Source of the DNA: Burkholderiaceae bacterium | GTDB taxonomy: Bacteria; Pseudomonadota; Gammaproteobacteria; Burkholderiales; Burkholderiaceae_C | Length of the DNA stretch: 64,000 nt | Assembly: GCA_030123545.1 (NCBI GenBank) | Contig: CP126124.1 | Coordinates: forward strand, 2,356,001 to 2,420,000 | Direction: 5' to 3' | Shown: positions 45,071 to 53,203 of the stretch, piece by piece | How positions within the stretch are numbered: the stretch's first letter is position 1 | Layout of the letters: the number at the start of each line of letters is the position of its first letter | Made by a program: the position numbers and the translations under genes | Notes under the pieces: generated by a model | What the model saw: the letters and a program-made list of their open reading frames with translations, nothing else | The model's database searches: none | What the model was told of the DNA's origin: nothing

Positions 45071-45504
45071 CAGTTCGGCTTCGTCGAGGCAACGTCGTGC
45101 GAAATGATCGCATAGCCGCGCGCCGCATAGTGCTGCCAGCGGCGCCGGCCGATGCCGCGGTCCGCATCATCGGCGCCGACCAGCTCGATCAGCCGCTCGA
45201 AGCGCTCGAAGCCGGCCGGCACCTCGCTGCCGAGGTTCAGCAGCGTCTCGGCGCGCGGCAGCGCGCTCACGTCGTCGCCGAGCACGATCGGCGAGGCGGC
45301 GCGCAGCGACGGCCCGGCCGATGCCTGGCAGTGCGGCAGAAAATCCAGCGCCGAGAAGGTCCACAGCATCTCGTCGAGCGCGCGCAGTGACCCGGCGTCC
45401 CCGGTCACCATCACCGGGGCGCCGCGGCCGACCGCCTTGCGCAGCAGCCGGCAGGCATACGCCAGCTTGTCCGGCGCATTGAAATGGAATGCGATCTCGG
45501 TCAT
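45070..45504 (-). CDS. holC: DNA polymerase III chi subunit HolC
   Basis: A 144-residue chi subunit, which links the clamp-loader complex (through psi) to single-stranded DNA-binding protein. It starts TEIAFHFNAPDKLAYACRLL with RKAVGRGAPVMV, then DEMLWTFSALDFLPHC, the family's central signature, and the C-terminal FERLIELVGADDADRGIGRR followed by WQHYAARGY. Length and order are normal for betaproteobacteria. It begins 15 bases after the pepA stop codon, as in E. coli, where holC also follows pepA; the operon is pepA-holC-DUF2486-like gene. Confidence 0.93.
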   Translation of the reverse strand: MTEIAFHFNAPDKLAYACRLLRKAVGRGAPVMVTGDAGSLRALDEMLWTFSALDFLPHCQASAGPSLRAASPIVLGDDVSALPRAETLLNLGSEVPAGFERFERLIELVGADDADRGIGRRRWQHYAARGYAIISHDVASTKPN

Positions 45505-45519
45505 GCGGGTGGCGCGTGA

Positions 45520-45592
45520 TCAGCTGCGGATTGCTATTCTTTTTGAAGCAACCTTCGAAGGCAGGGACTTGGCTTTCGCCACTTTTTCTTCT
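45520..45592 (-). repeat. AT-rich interspersed repeat at the pepA 3' end
   Basis: AT-rich segment with ATTGCTATTCTTTTTGAAGC, running through the stop codon of pepA. It resembles the AGCTATNAAA family and supplies the last codons of the gene, though the match is weaker than for the other copies. Confidence 0.5.
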
Positions 45593-47046
45593 TGATTCAG
45601 CAGGTAGTCGAGCAGCAGGCCGACCGGGCGGCCGGTCGCGCCCTTGGCCGCCCCGCTCTTCCATGCGATACCGGCAATGTCCAGATGGGCCCAGGGGTAG
45701 GCGGTGGCGAAGCGCTGCAGAAACTTGGCCGCGGTGATCGAGCCTCCAGGACGGCCGGCGACGTTGGCGACGTCGGCGAAATGGGTCTTCAGGCCTTCCG
45801 CGTAGTCGTCATCCAGCGGCATGCGCCAGCAGGGGTCCAGCGCCGCTTCGCCCGACGCCTGCAGCGCCTGCGCCAAGTCCTCGTCGGTCGCGTACAGCGC
45901 GCTGCGCAGGTGGCCGAGCGCGATGATGCAGGCGCCGGTCAGGGTCGCGATGTCGATCACCGCGCGCGGCTTGAAGCGCTCGGCGTAGGCCAGCGCATCG
46001 CACAGGATCAAGCGCCCTTCGGCGTCGGTGTTCAGGATTTCGATGGTCTGCCCGCTGAGGCTGGTCACCACGTCGCCCGGCTTGACCGCACTGCCGCCCG
46101 GCAGGTTCTCGCTGCTGGGGATCAGGCCGACGACGTTCAGCGCGGGCTGCAGTTCGCCGAGCGCGCGAAACGCCCCGAGCACGCTGGCAGCGCCGCACAT
46201 GTCGAACTTCATCTCGTCCATCTCGGGCGCCGGCTTGATCGAGATGCCGCCGCTGTCGAACGTGATGCCCTTGCCGACCAGCACCACCGGCGGCGTCGCC
46301 TTGGCGGCCCCCTGGTACTTCAGCACGATGAAGCGCAACGGCTCGCGCGAGCCCTGCGCCACGGCCAGCAACGCGCCCATGCCGAGCCGCTCGACCTCGC
46401 GCGGCCCGAGCACCTCGCAGCGGATCCGCGGCAGCTTGGCCAGCGCGCGGGCCGCGTCGGCGAGCATCGAAGGCGTCGCGTGATTCGCCGGTCGATTGCC
46501 CCATTCCTTCGCCAGTTCGATCCCCGCGATCGTCGCAACCCCCTGGTCGAACGCCTTCTTCAACGCGACGCCGGCACCAGCACCGACCTCAGGCATACCG
46601 AGCGTCACGCGCGCGAGCTTGCGGCCTTCGGCCTTCGATTTCGTCGTCGTATACCGGTAGCTCGCATCGGCCGTGGCCAGCAGCGCCGCACGCACGGCGG
46701 GGCCGCACACGGCCTCGGGCTTTGCAGCAAAGCACAGGCACAGGCGTCGCGTCGGTCCATCCTTGAGCGCGCCCATCGCCGCCTCGACCGCCTTGCGCAC
46801 CTCGCGCGCCGAACCGTCGCCGACGCCGGCCAGCACCAGCCGCGTCGCAGTCGCGGCAGCGCAGCGGTAATGCGTCAGCAGCTTGCCGGGCCCTGGCTCC
46901 AGGTCGCCCGTCTTCAACGCATCGGCGATCCATTGCGACAGCGCATCACGCCCGGCGACGAAGCCCTGCGGCACCAGCACGATCAGCGCATCGCATTTCT
47001 CGGTGGCCGCATCGGCCAGCCCCAGCGTCTTGAGTTCGAAGTTCAT
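45520..47046 (-). CDS. pepA: Leucyl aminopeptidase PepA
   Basis: A 508-residue M17 leucyl aminopeptidase, a two-metal hexameric exopeptidase removing N-terminal residues from peptides. The catalytic domain shows VGKGITFDSGGISIKPAPEM with metal-binding K and D, MKFDMCGAASVLG with D, and NTDAEGRLILCDALAYAE with the D/E metal ligands and catalytic arginine. The N-terminal domain is ordinary. The last 20 or so residues (EKVAKAKSLPSKVASKRIAI) are coded by an AT-rich repeat and extend beyond the usual family end. The start codon is only 24 bases from that of the divergent lptF. Confidence 0.96.
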   Translation of the reverse strand: MNFELKTLGLADAATEKCDALIVLVPQGFVAGRDALSQWIADALKTGDLEPGPGKLLTHYRCAAATATRLVLAGVGDGSAREVRKAVEAAMGALKDGPTRRLCLCFAAKPEAVCGPAVRAALLATADASYRYTTTKSKAEGRKLARVTLGMPEVGAGAGVALKKAFDQGVATIAGIELAKEWGNRPANHATPSMLADAARALAKLPRIRCEVLGPREVERLGMGALLAVAQGSREPLRFIVLKYQGAAKATPPVVLVGKGITFDSGGISIKPAPEMDEMKFDMCGAASVLGAFRALGELQPALNVVGLIPSSENLPGGSAVKPGDVVTSLSGQTIEILNTDAEGRLILCDALAYAERFKPRAVIDIATLTGACIIALGHLRSALYATDEDLAQALQASGEAALDPCWRMPLDDDYAEGLKTHFADVANVAGRPGGSITAAKFLQRFATAYPWAHLDIAGIAWKSGAAKGATGRPVGLLLDYLLNQEEKVAKAKSLPSKVASKRIAIRS

Positions 47047-47070
47047 AATTGCAGTTTCCGCTTGGCGCCG

Positions 47071-48186
47071 ATGTTATTCCATTCGTCGATACGCAAAGAG
47101 CTGGCGCGCAGCTTTGGCGCGACGCTGGTGGTGCTGGCCACCGTCGTCGTGACCATGATGCTGATCCGCACGCTGGGCCAGGCGTCGAGCGGCAGCGTCG
47201 CGCCGGCCGATGTGCTGCTGGTGATGGGCTACACCGTGCTCGGGCATCTGACGACGATCCTGACGCTGAGCCTGTTCATCGCGATCGTCAGCACGCTCTC
47301 GCGCATGTACCGCGACAGCGAGATGGCGATCTGGTTCACCGCGGGCCGCGGGCTCGCGTCGTTCCTGTCGCCGCTGCTGCGATTCGCCTGGCCGATCCTG
47401 CTCGTGATCACGCTGCTCGCGCTGTTCGTCTGGCCCTGGGCGAACCGGCAGGTCCAGGACATGCGCGAGCACTACGAGACGCGAGGCGACCTGGAGCGTG
47501 TCGTGCCCGGGCAGTTCCAGGAGTCGGCCGGCGGCCAGCGGGTGTTCTTCGTCGACAAGAACACCGGCACCGGCAAGACCGGCAGCAACGTCTTCATTTT
47601 CGCTAACCAGGGCGACAAGCGCATCGTCACCTCGGCGCGCAGCGGCCGCGTCGACAACATCGGCGACGACCGCTTCCTGATCCTGGACAACGGCCAGCGG
47701 CTCGAGACCGACAGCGCGAAGCCGGACCTCACGGTCGCCCAGTTCGAGCAGTACGGGCTGCGCATCGGCGAGAAGGCGGCCGCCGCGTCCGAGGCGCCGC
47801 CGCCGAAGACCCTGTCCACGCTCGCGCTGATGCAGAGGCCCACGGCCGACGGTCTGGGCGAGCTCTCGTTCCGCTTCGGACTTGCGCTGGCGGCGGCCAA
47901 TCTGGTGCTGGTCGGCCTGGCCGTGTCGCGCGCGAACCCGCGCATCGGGCGCAACGGCAGTCTGGCGTTCGCGTTCTTCGCGTTCGTGGCCTACTACAAC
48001 CTGCTGAACCTGGGGCAGAGCTGGATCAGCGACGGCAAGGCCGCATTCGGCCCGATGATGCTGGCCGCGCACGGCGGCGCATTCGTGCTCGCCTGGGTCT
48101 GGCTGGTGAAACGCCACAACAACTGGACGCTGCGGGCCGCGCTGCGGCGGCGCCGCGCCGAGGCGCAAGGAACGGCGCAGCGATGA
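47071..48186 (+). CDS. lptF: LPS export ABC transporter permease LptF
   Basis: A 371-residue permease of the LptB2FG complex that extracts lipopolysaccharide from the inner membrane. Six hydrophobic helices in two groups of three with a periplasmic beta-jellyroll domain between (GQFQESAGGQRVFFVDKNTG, RSGRVDNIGDDRFLILDNGQ). N-terminus LFHSSIRKELARSFGATLVV, and the first cytoplasmic loop has STLSRMYRDSEMAIWFTAG, typical of LptF. The start at ATG 47071 is 24 bases from the divergent pepA start, so its promoter must lie within or overlap pepA. Ends in an ATGA overlap with lptG. Confidence 0.95.
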   Translation: MLFHSSIRKELARSFGATLVVLATVVVTMMLIRTLGQASSGSVAPADVLLVMGYTVLGHLTTILTLSLFIAIVSTLSRMYRDSEMAIWFTAGRGLASFLSPLLRFAWPILLVITLLALFVWPWANRQVQDMREHYETRGDLERVVPGQFQESAGGQRVFFVDKNTGTGKTGSNVFIFANQGDKRIVTSARSGRVDNIGDDRFLILDNGQRLETDSAKPDLTVAQFEQYGLRIGEKAAAASEAPPPKTLSTLALMQRPTADGLGELSFRFGLALAAANLVLVGLAVSRANPRIGRNGSLAFAFFAFVAYYNLLNLGQSWISDGKAAFGPMMLAAHGGAFVLAWVWLVKRHNNWTLRAALRRRRAEAQGTAQR

Positions 48187-49301
48187 AGACGGTGCGGCGC
48201 ATGATCCACGCCGACGTGCTGGCCTCGGTCGGCTTCGTCACGCTCGCGTTCCTCGCGCTGTTCTTCTTCTTCGATTTCGTCGACGAACTGCGTTCGGTCA
48301 ATGCCGCCGGCGGCTACCCGCTGCGATACGCGGTGCTGGTCGTGCTGCTCGAGTCGCCCGCGCGGCTGTACGACCTGCTGCCGATCACCGTGCTGATCGG
48401 AACCATCTTCGTGATGGCGCGCATGGCGCAGAGTTCCGAGTTCACGATCCTGCGCACCAGCGGCCTTGGCCCCTGGCGCGCGCTGCAGGTGCTGGTCACG
48501 CTGGGCCTGGTGTTCGTGCTGCTGACCTTCGCGGTCGGCGACTATCTGGCGCCGGCCGCGGACCGGGCAAGCCAGCTGCTGCGCTCGCGCTATCTGGGCC
48601 AGGTCACGGTCGGGCAGACCGGCGCGTGGCTGAAGGAGCGGCGCGCCGGCGACTCGTACGCGGTCAATGTCGGCTCGCTGCTGCCCGACGGCAGCATGCG
48701 CGGCATCCGCATCATCGAGTTCGACGACCAGGGCCGCATGGCGGCGACGATCCAGGCCGATTCGGGAAAGTTTCAGAGAGACGGAAGCTGGCTGCTCACC
48801 GGCGTCTCGAAGACGGAGTTGGAAACCGCGAGCGGCGCCCCGCTCGCGTCCGCGCAGGCGCCGCGCATCGTGCGCACGAGCGAGAAGGTGCTGGACTGGC
48901 CGAGCACGATCACGTCCGAGATGGTGTCGGTCGCGCTGCTGCAGCCCGAGCGCATGCCGACCTGGGATCTGTTCCAGTACATCCGCCACCTGGAGGCGAA
49001 CGGACAGTCGTCGCAGCGCTACGAGATCCAGTTCTGGAAGAAGGTTTTCTACCCCTTGAGTTGCCTGGTCATGGTGGTGCTCGCGCTGCCGTTCGGCTAC
49101 CTGCATTTCCGCGCCGGCGGCATCTCGACCTACGTCTTCATCGGCGTGATGACCGGGATCAGCTTCTTCCTGCTGAACAACCTGTTCGGCCATTTCGGCA
49201 ACCTGCAGAACTGGCGACCCTGGCTCGCCGCGGCGGCGCCGGGCCTGATCTATTCGGTGTTCTCGCTGGCCGCGTTCGGCTGGCTGGTACTGCGCAGGTA
49301 G
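48183..49301 (+). CDS. lptG: LPS export ABC transporter permease LptG
   Basis: A 372-residue partner of LptF with the same plan: three helices, periplasmic jellyroll, three helices. Recognisable parts are the start KTVRRMIHADVLASVGFVTL, the loop MARMAQSSEFTILRTSGLGP, the jellyroll segment GMRGIRIIEFD-type strand around residue 175, and the last helices YPLSCLVMVVLALPFGYLHF and GISTYVFIGVMTGISFFLLN. It begins in an ATGA overlap with lptF. The LptB ATPase and the Lpt bridge proteins are not in the window. The cbiX gene follows after 11 bases on the same strand. Confidence 0.95.
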   Translation: MKTVRRMIHADVLASVGFVTLAFLALFFFFDFVDELRSVNAAGGYPLRYAVLVVLLESPARLYDLLPITVLIGTIFVMARMAQSSEFTILRTSGLGPWRALQVLVTLGLVFVLLTFAVGDYLAPAADRASQLLRSRYLGQVTVGQTGAWLKERRAGDSYAVNVGSLLPDGSMRGIRIIEFDDQGRMAATIQADSGKFQRDGSWLLTGVSKTELETASGAPLASAQAPRIVRTSEKVLDWPSTITSEMVSVALLQPERMPTWDLFQYIRHLEANGQSSQRYEIQFWKKVFYPLSCLVMVVLALPFGYLHFRAGGISTYVFIGVMTGISFFLLNNLFGHFGNLQNWRPWLAAAAPGLIYSVFSLAAFGWLVLRR

Positions 49302-49312
49302 CGGGGTCGTTC

Positions 49313-49681
49313 ATGGCCGAGTCCAGAAACGTCGTGCTGCTGGCGCACGGCTCGCGCGATCCGCTGTGGCGCGAGCCGATCGAGCGCATCGCCCAGGCCA
49401 TGCGCCGCCGCGACGCGCAAGCGCAGGTGGCCTGCGCGTACCTGGAACTGACACCACCCGATCTTTCCTCGGCGGTGCGGCGATTGGTGCTTGACGGTGC
49501 GCGCGAAATCGACGTGGTGCCTATGCTGCTCGGCGTCGGGCGCCATGCGCGCGAAGACCTGCCCCGGGTCGTGGCGGACGCGCAGGCCGCCTGCCCCGAT
49601 GTGCTGCTGCGGCTGCGCCCTGCGGTCGGGGAAGATCAGAGACTCGTCGAACTGATCGCGGCGATCGCACTCGGCGAATGA
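49313..49681 (+). CDS. Short CbiX-type sirohydrochlorin chelatase
   Basis: A 122-residue single-domain chelatase of the CbiX/SirB family, which inserts Co2+ or Fe2+ into sirohydrochlorin. The metal/tetrapyrrole histidine is in VVLLAHGSRDPLWREPIERI, and the second signature is PMLLGVGRHAREDLPRVV. Short forms act as dimers. The gene is directly followed by a CysB-type regulator of sulfur assimilation, so iron insertion for siroheme (the sulfite reductase cofactor) is more likely than cobalt for B12, though this is inference. It follows lptG after 11 bases and may be partly co-transcribed with it. Confidence 0.85.
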   Translation: MAESRNVVLLAHGSRDPLWREPIERIAQAMRRRDAQAQVACAYLELTPPDLSSAVRRLVLDGAREIDVVPMLLGVGRHAREDLPRVVADAQAACPDVLLRLRPAVGEDQRLVELIAAIALGE

Positions 49682-49754
49682 GCGGACGCCCGGAGCAAGC
49701 GCTCAGCGATAGACGACCGAGGCATAATAAAGCGCGTTGTTAGCTAACTTTGTT

Positions 49755-50714
49755 ATGAATCTGCACCAATTCCGGTTCATCCAGGAAGCCGCGCGCCGAA
49801 ACCTGAACCTGACCGAAGCGGCCAAGGCGCTGCACACATCGCAGCCCGGGGTCTCGAAGGCAATCATCGAGCTCGAGGAGGAACTCGGCGTCGAAATCTT
49901 CGCGCGCCACGGCAAGCGGCTGCGCCGCATCACCGAGCCCGGCCAGCATGTGCTGCGCAGCATCGAACTGATCATGCGCGAGGTCGGCAACCTGAAGCGC
50001 ATCGGCGAACAGTTCAGCGCGCAGGACAGCGGCACGCTGTCGATCGCCACCACCCACACGCAGGCGCGCTACGTGTTGCCGGTCCCGGTGGCGAAGCTGC
50101 GCGACGCGTACCCCAAGGTCAACATCAGCCTGCACCAGGGCACGCCGGCCGAGGTCGCGAAGATGGTGATCGACGAGGTGGCCGAGATCGGCATCGCGAC
50201 CGAATCGCTGTCGGACTACCCGGACCTGATCACCATGCCCTGCTACGAATGGCAGCATGTGGTCGTGGTGCCGAAGGTCCATCCGCTCGCGCAGAAGGAA
50301 CGGCTGACGCTGGAGGATCTCGCGGCCGAACCGATCATCACCTACCACCCGTCGTTCACCGGACGCACGCGGATCGACCACGCGTTCGCGCAGCGCAAGC
50401 TCGCGCCCCGAATCGCGCTGGAAGCGATCGACTCCGATGTAATCAAGACCTACGTTCGGCTCGGCTTGGGCGTCGGCATCCTGGCCGAGATGGCGCTGCA
50501 GGACGGCGCACAGGCCGGTGCCAATGCCGACGCCGATCTGGTCGCGCGCCCGGCCGGCCAGTTGTTCGGGCAGAACGTCGCACGAGTCGCTTTCAAGCGC
50601 GGCGCCTACCTGCGCAACTTCGTTTTCAAGTTCGCCGAACTGATGAGTGACCGGCTGGACCGGCGCCTGATCGCTCGCGCGATGAGCGGCGAGGCGATCG
50701 ACCACGAGCTGTGA
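49755..50714 (+). CDS. cysB: CysB-type LysR-family regulator
   Basis: A 319-residue LysR regulator of the CysB/Cbl branch, which activates sulfate uptake and cysteine synthesis genes and responds to N-acetylserine and sulfide/thiosulfate. The N-terminal winged helix reads HQFRFIQEAARRNLNLTEAA and KALHTSQPGVSKAIIELEEE, characteristic of CysB; the effector domain has SIATTHTQARYVLPVPVAKL and ITYHPSFTGRTRIDHAFAQR. ATG 49755 is chosen because MNLHQFRFI is the invariant family start; an ATG six codons upstream is less likely. The preceding 70 bases are AT-rich and probably hold the promoter. A GC-rich repeat follows its stop. Confidence 0.92.
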   Translation: MNLHQFRFIQEAARRNLNLTEAAKALHTSQPGVSKAIIELEEELGVEIFARHGKRLRRITEPGQHVLRSIELIMREVGNLKRIGEQFSAQDSGTLSIATTHTQARYVLPVPVAKLRDAYPKVNISLHQGTPAEVAKMVIDEVAEIGIATESLSDYPDLITMPCYEWQHVVVVPKVHPLAQKERLTLEDLAAEPIITYHPSFTGRTRIDHAFAQRKLAPRIALEAIDSDVIKTYVRLGLGVGILAEMALQDGAQAGANADADLVARPAGQLFGQNVARVAFKRGAYLRNFVFKFAELMSDRLDRRLIARAMSGEAIDHEL

Positions 50715-50718
50715 AATG

Positions 50719-50810
50719 CACCACCCCCAGGCTGCGCGCACTGCGTGTCGCTTCGCCAACCCCCTGCAAGGGGGCACCGCCAGCGGCCGGGCTAAGCCAG
50801 CTCCACGGCG
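50719..50810. repeat. GC-rich interspersed repeat after cysB (inverted)
   Basis: Read on the minus strand it has GGAGCTGGCTTAGCCCGGCC with GCTGG, CCCCCTTGCAGGGGG, GCGAAGCGACACGCAGTGCG and CAGCCTGGGGGTGG, in the same order as the element at 5.65 kb on the plus strand. It may act as a terminator for cysB. Confidence 0.7.
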
Positions 50811-50928
50811 GTCGCTGGAACGGCCTGCTCCGCGGCCACTCGAAGCCGTTTCATACGGCGCGGGTGGCGCTTAGCGCTATGGATACTGAGAAGGCGTGAC
50901 CGAATTCCGCATCTGCCTTGAACCGACC

Positions 50929-52098
50929 ATGACCGAACACACCCCAGCGATCGCGAGCCGCCTGCCCTCGGTCGGCACCACGATCTTCACCGTGATGTCG
51001 AACCTGGCCGCAGCCAGCGGCGCCGTGAATCTGGGCCAGGGCTTTCCGGACTTCGACTGCGACCCGGCGCTGGTGCAGGCGGTCGCCGATGCGATGCGGG
51101 GCGGCCTGAACCAGTACCCGCCGATGCCGGGTGTTGCGCCGCTGCGCGAGGCGGTCGCAAAGAAGATCGATGCGCTGCACGGCGCGCACGGCGGCCGCTC
51201 GTACGACCCCGGCAGCGAAATCACCATCACCGCCGGCGCGACGCAGGCGATCATCACCGCGATCCTCGCGGTGGTGCACCCGGGCGACGAGGTGATCGTG
51301 CTCGAACCCTGCTACGACAGCTACGTGCCGAACATCGAACTGGCCGGCGGCACCGTGGTCCGGGTGCCGCTGACCCCGGGCACCTTCCGCCCCGACTTCG
51401 GCCGCATCGCCGCCGCGCTCGGCACTAAGACACGCGCGATCCTGATCAACTCGCCGCACAACCCGAGCGCCACGGTCTGGACCGCGGACGACATGCGCGC
51501 GCTGGAACGCTTGCTCGCGCCGACCGACGTGCTCTTGATCAGCGACGAGGTATACGAGCACATGGTCTACGCGCCGGCCGAGCACCAGAGCGCCGTGCGC
51601 TTTCCCAGGCTGGCCGAGCGCGCGTTCGTAGTCTCGAGCTTCGGCAAGACCTACCACGTGACCGGCTGGAAGGTCGGCACCGTCGCTGCGCCTGCAGCAC
51701 TCACCACCGAGTTCCGCAAGGTGCACCAGTTCAACGTGTTCACGGTCAACACGCCGATGCAGCACGGGCTGGCCGCGTACATGGCCGATCCGCGCCCCTA
51801 CCTCGACCTCGCCGCGTTCTACCAGGGCAAGCGCGACCTGTTCCGGGACGGCCTCGCGCGCACCCGGCTGCGCCTGCTGCCGAGCGAAGGCAGCTACTTC
51901 CAGTGCGCCGACATCTCCGAGGTCAGCGACCTGGGCGAAGCCGAGTTCTGCAAATGGCTGACCACCGAGATCGGCGTCGCCGCGATCCCGCTTTCCGCGT
52001 TCTACGGCGACGGCTTCGACCAGCGCGTGGTGCGCTTTTGCTACGCGAAGAAGGACGAGACGCTGCACCGGGCGATCGAGCGGCTGGCGCGGCTTTGA
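50929..52098 (+). CDS. ybdL: Methionine-type PLP aminotransferase (YbdL-like)
   Basis: A 389-residue class I/II aminotransferase close in length and motifs to YbdL (386), which prefers methionine with keto acids such as 4-methylthio-2-oxobutyrate; it is also related to kynurenine aminotransferases. Seen: VNLGQGFPDFDCDPALVQAV, NQYPPMPGVAPLREAVA, ITAGATQAIITAILAV, the PLP-contact NSPHNPSATVW, SDEVYEHMVY and the PLP lysine in SSFGKTYHVTGWKVG. ATG 50929 is used; GTG 50896 would add eleven residues with no family support. Placement beside cysB and cbiX fits a sulfur-amino-acid theme. Confidence 0.88.
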   Translation: MTEHTPAIASRLPSVGTTIFTVMSNLAAASGAVNLGQGFPDFDCDPALVQAVADAMRGGLNQYPPMPGVAPLREAVAKKIDALHGAHGGRSYDPGSEITITAGATQAIITAILAVVHPGDEVIVLEPCYDSYVPNIELAGGTVVRVPLTPGTFRPDFGRIAAALGTKTRAILINSPHNPSATVWTADDMRALERLLAPTDVLLISDEVYEHMVYAPAEHQSAVRFPRLAERAFVVSSFGKTYHVTGWKVGTVAAPAALTTEFRKVHQFNVFTVNTPMQHGLAAYMADPRPYLDLAAFYQGKRDLFRDGLARTRLRLLPSEGSYFQCADISEVSDLGEAEFCKWLTTEIGVAAIPLSAFYGDGFDQRVVRFCYAKKDETLHRAIERLARL

Positions 52099-52393
52099 CA
52101 AGCAACTTCTGCTACGCCTGAAGCCTTGTCGCGCGGCCGGGCGCACAACCACTTCACCCGCGACCGTATTCCGGGGCGTGCCATAGGAGAAACCGATGGC
52201 GTCATCGGGATAATATTCGATTCGGGCCTAATCACTAGGTTTCAAACAAGCCCGGGCCATTGATTCATTTCGCAGCACAACCCAAACGGCCGACACACTC
52301 GATCGGAAATGCAGAACGTTGTAAGTGTATGTCGAAATTTATGATTGTCAGTCTTGACGGTTACGCTACCGGTAAATCTAAAGGAGTTATCGA
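52099..52393. other. Gap opening the low-GC islet
   Basis: About 295 bases in which the composition falls from the genome norm to AT-rich. No gene is supportable. The last 20 bases contain AAAGGAGTTATCGA, a strong ribosome-binding site for the small membrane protein that follows; the region before it probably carries that gene's promoter, but I cannot fix the boxes. Confidence 0.4.
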
Positions 52394-52636
52394 ATGATTG
52401 TGACGCAATACGCTGGGCTGAGTTCGGCGGTCTTTGGTGCAATCGGTACAACAATTCTGTTCTTCAGTAGCTACGCGCTCCAACCCTTGGAAGGAAGTGT
52501 TTTGGGGAGCGAGTTTTTAACTGAGCAGAACAATCGAATTCAACTTGATAATCTGCATCGCCTTCGTCGACAAAAAATCGGATTTGCATTTCTATGTTTC
52601 AGTTTTATTATTCAAGCAATCGCTTGCTTTTTATAA
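52394..52636 (+). CDS. Small orphan membrane protein
   Basis: An 80-residue protein I do not recognise. It has two hydrophobic helices, at about 8-29 (LSSAVFGAIGTTILFFSSYA) and 63-80 (IGFAFLCFSFIIQAIACFL), joined by a polar, basic loop with NRIQLDNLHRLRRQK. Hairpin topology with both ends outside or inside is possible. AAAGGAG seven bases before ATG 52394 makes translation likely. The DNA is unusually AT-rich (19 of 60 G+C in row 52561-52620), which points to horizontal origin. It stands alone on this strand, facing two exported-protein genes on the other. Confidence 0.65.
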   Translation: MIVTQYAGLSSAVFGAIGTTILFFSSYALQPLEGSVLGSEFLTEQNNRIQLDNLHRLRRQKIGFAFLCFSFIIQAIACFL

Positions 52637-52675
52637 CTATAACTCAATGCCTTACTTGAGGGTCGTTTAAAATTT

Positions 52676-53194
52676 TTATCTCGAAGAAGGTGGATACATT
52701 TGTAATGGTATGACCGTGCCGTGATAAATAACAGAGACTGGACCACCTATAAATGATCCATCAGGTTCCCTTTTGTACCATTGAGTCCCACTCACCGCAT
52801 AATTTCTCCCGTTGAGACGCACGATGACGCTTCCAGCGGGACTCGCGGCGAGAACATCGACAGGAATCCTTGCCTTCAAACACGGCTCGGCGTCAGGCAT
52901 CGCGTGACAACCTTGAATTCCCCCCACCGGAGTATGCCCAATCGCAAAACCTGTGATATTCCCTCCGACAAATTTGCATTGACCGGATTCTGTGCAGTAT
53001 TCAGCACCCACCGAAAGCATACCCGGTAACCCGATCTTTATGTTCCAACCCGTCGGAATTGGATCATAATCCGCTGCAAAAACAAGAGTTGATAGGCACA
53101 TGCACAGTGCCGCGCCGAATCCTCTCCCAAACGTCGCCAGCGAAGGAGATAGACAATGGATGAGCAACCGATTGCGCTTGATTAATTTTGCCAA
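52676..53194 (-). CDS. Secreted hypothetical protein (TTG start)
   Basis: A 172-residue protein of unknown function. After a basic N-terminus it has a hydrophobic stretch (GAALCMCLSTLVFA) with a likely signal-peptidase site before ADYDPIPTGW, so it should be exported. The mature part has four cysteines, two of them in YCTESGQC, and beta-rich segments such as SVIVRLNGRNYAVSGTQWYK. The start is TTG 53194, supported by AGGAG at the right distance; no ATG gives the full signal peptide. It follows the next upstream gene after nine bases. It is not recognisable as any known family. Confidence 0.6.
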   Translation of the reverse strand: MAKLIKRNRLLIHCLSPSLATFGRGFGAALCMCLSTLVFAADYDPIPTGWNIKIGLPGMLSVGAEYCTESGQCKFVGGNITGFAIGHTPVGGIQGCHAMPDAEPCLKARIPVDVLAASPAGSVIVRLNGRNYAVSGTQWYKREPDGSFIGGPVSVIYHGTVIPLQMYPPSSR

Positions 53195-53203
53195 AACTTA
53201 CTC

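Noticed and set aside
45592..47070. Plus-strand frame running through pepA into lptF, as if lptF had a large N-terminal extension
   Set aside because: The part before 47071 is antisense to pepA and has no family similarity; LptF starts at ATG 47071.
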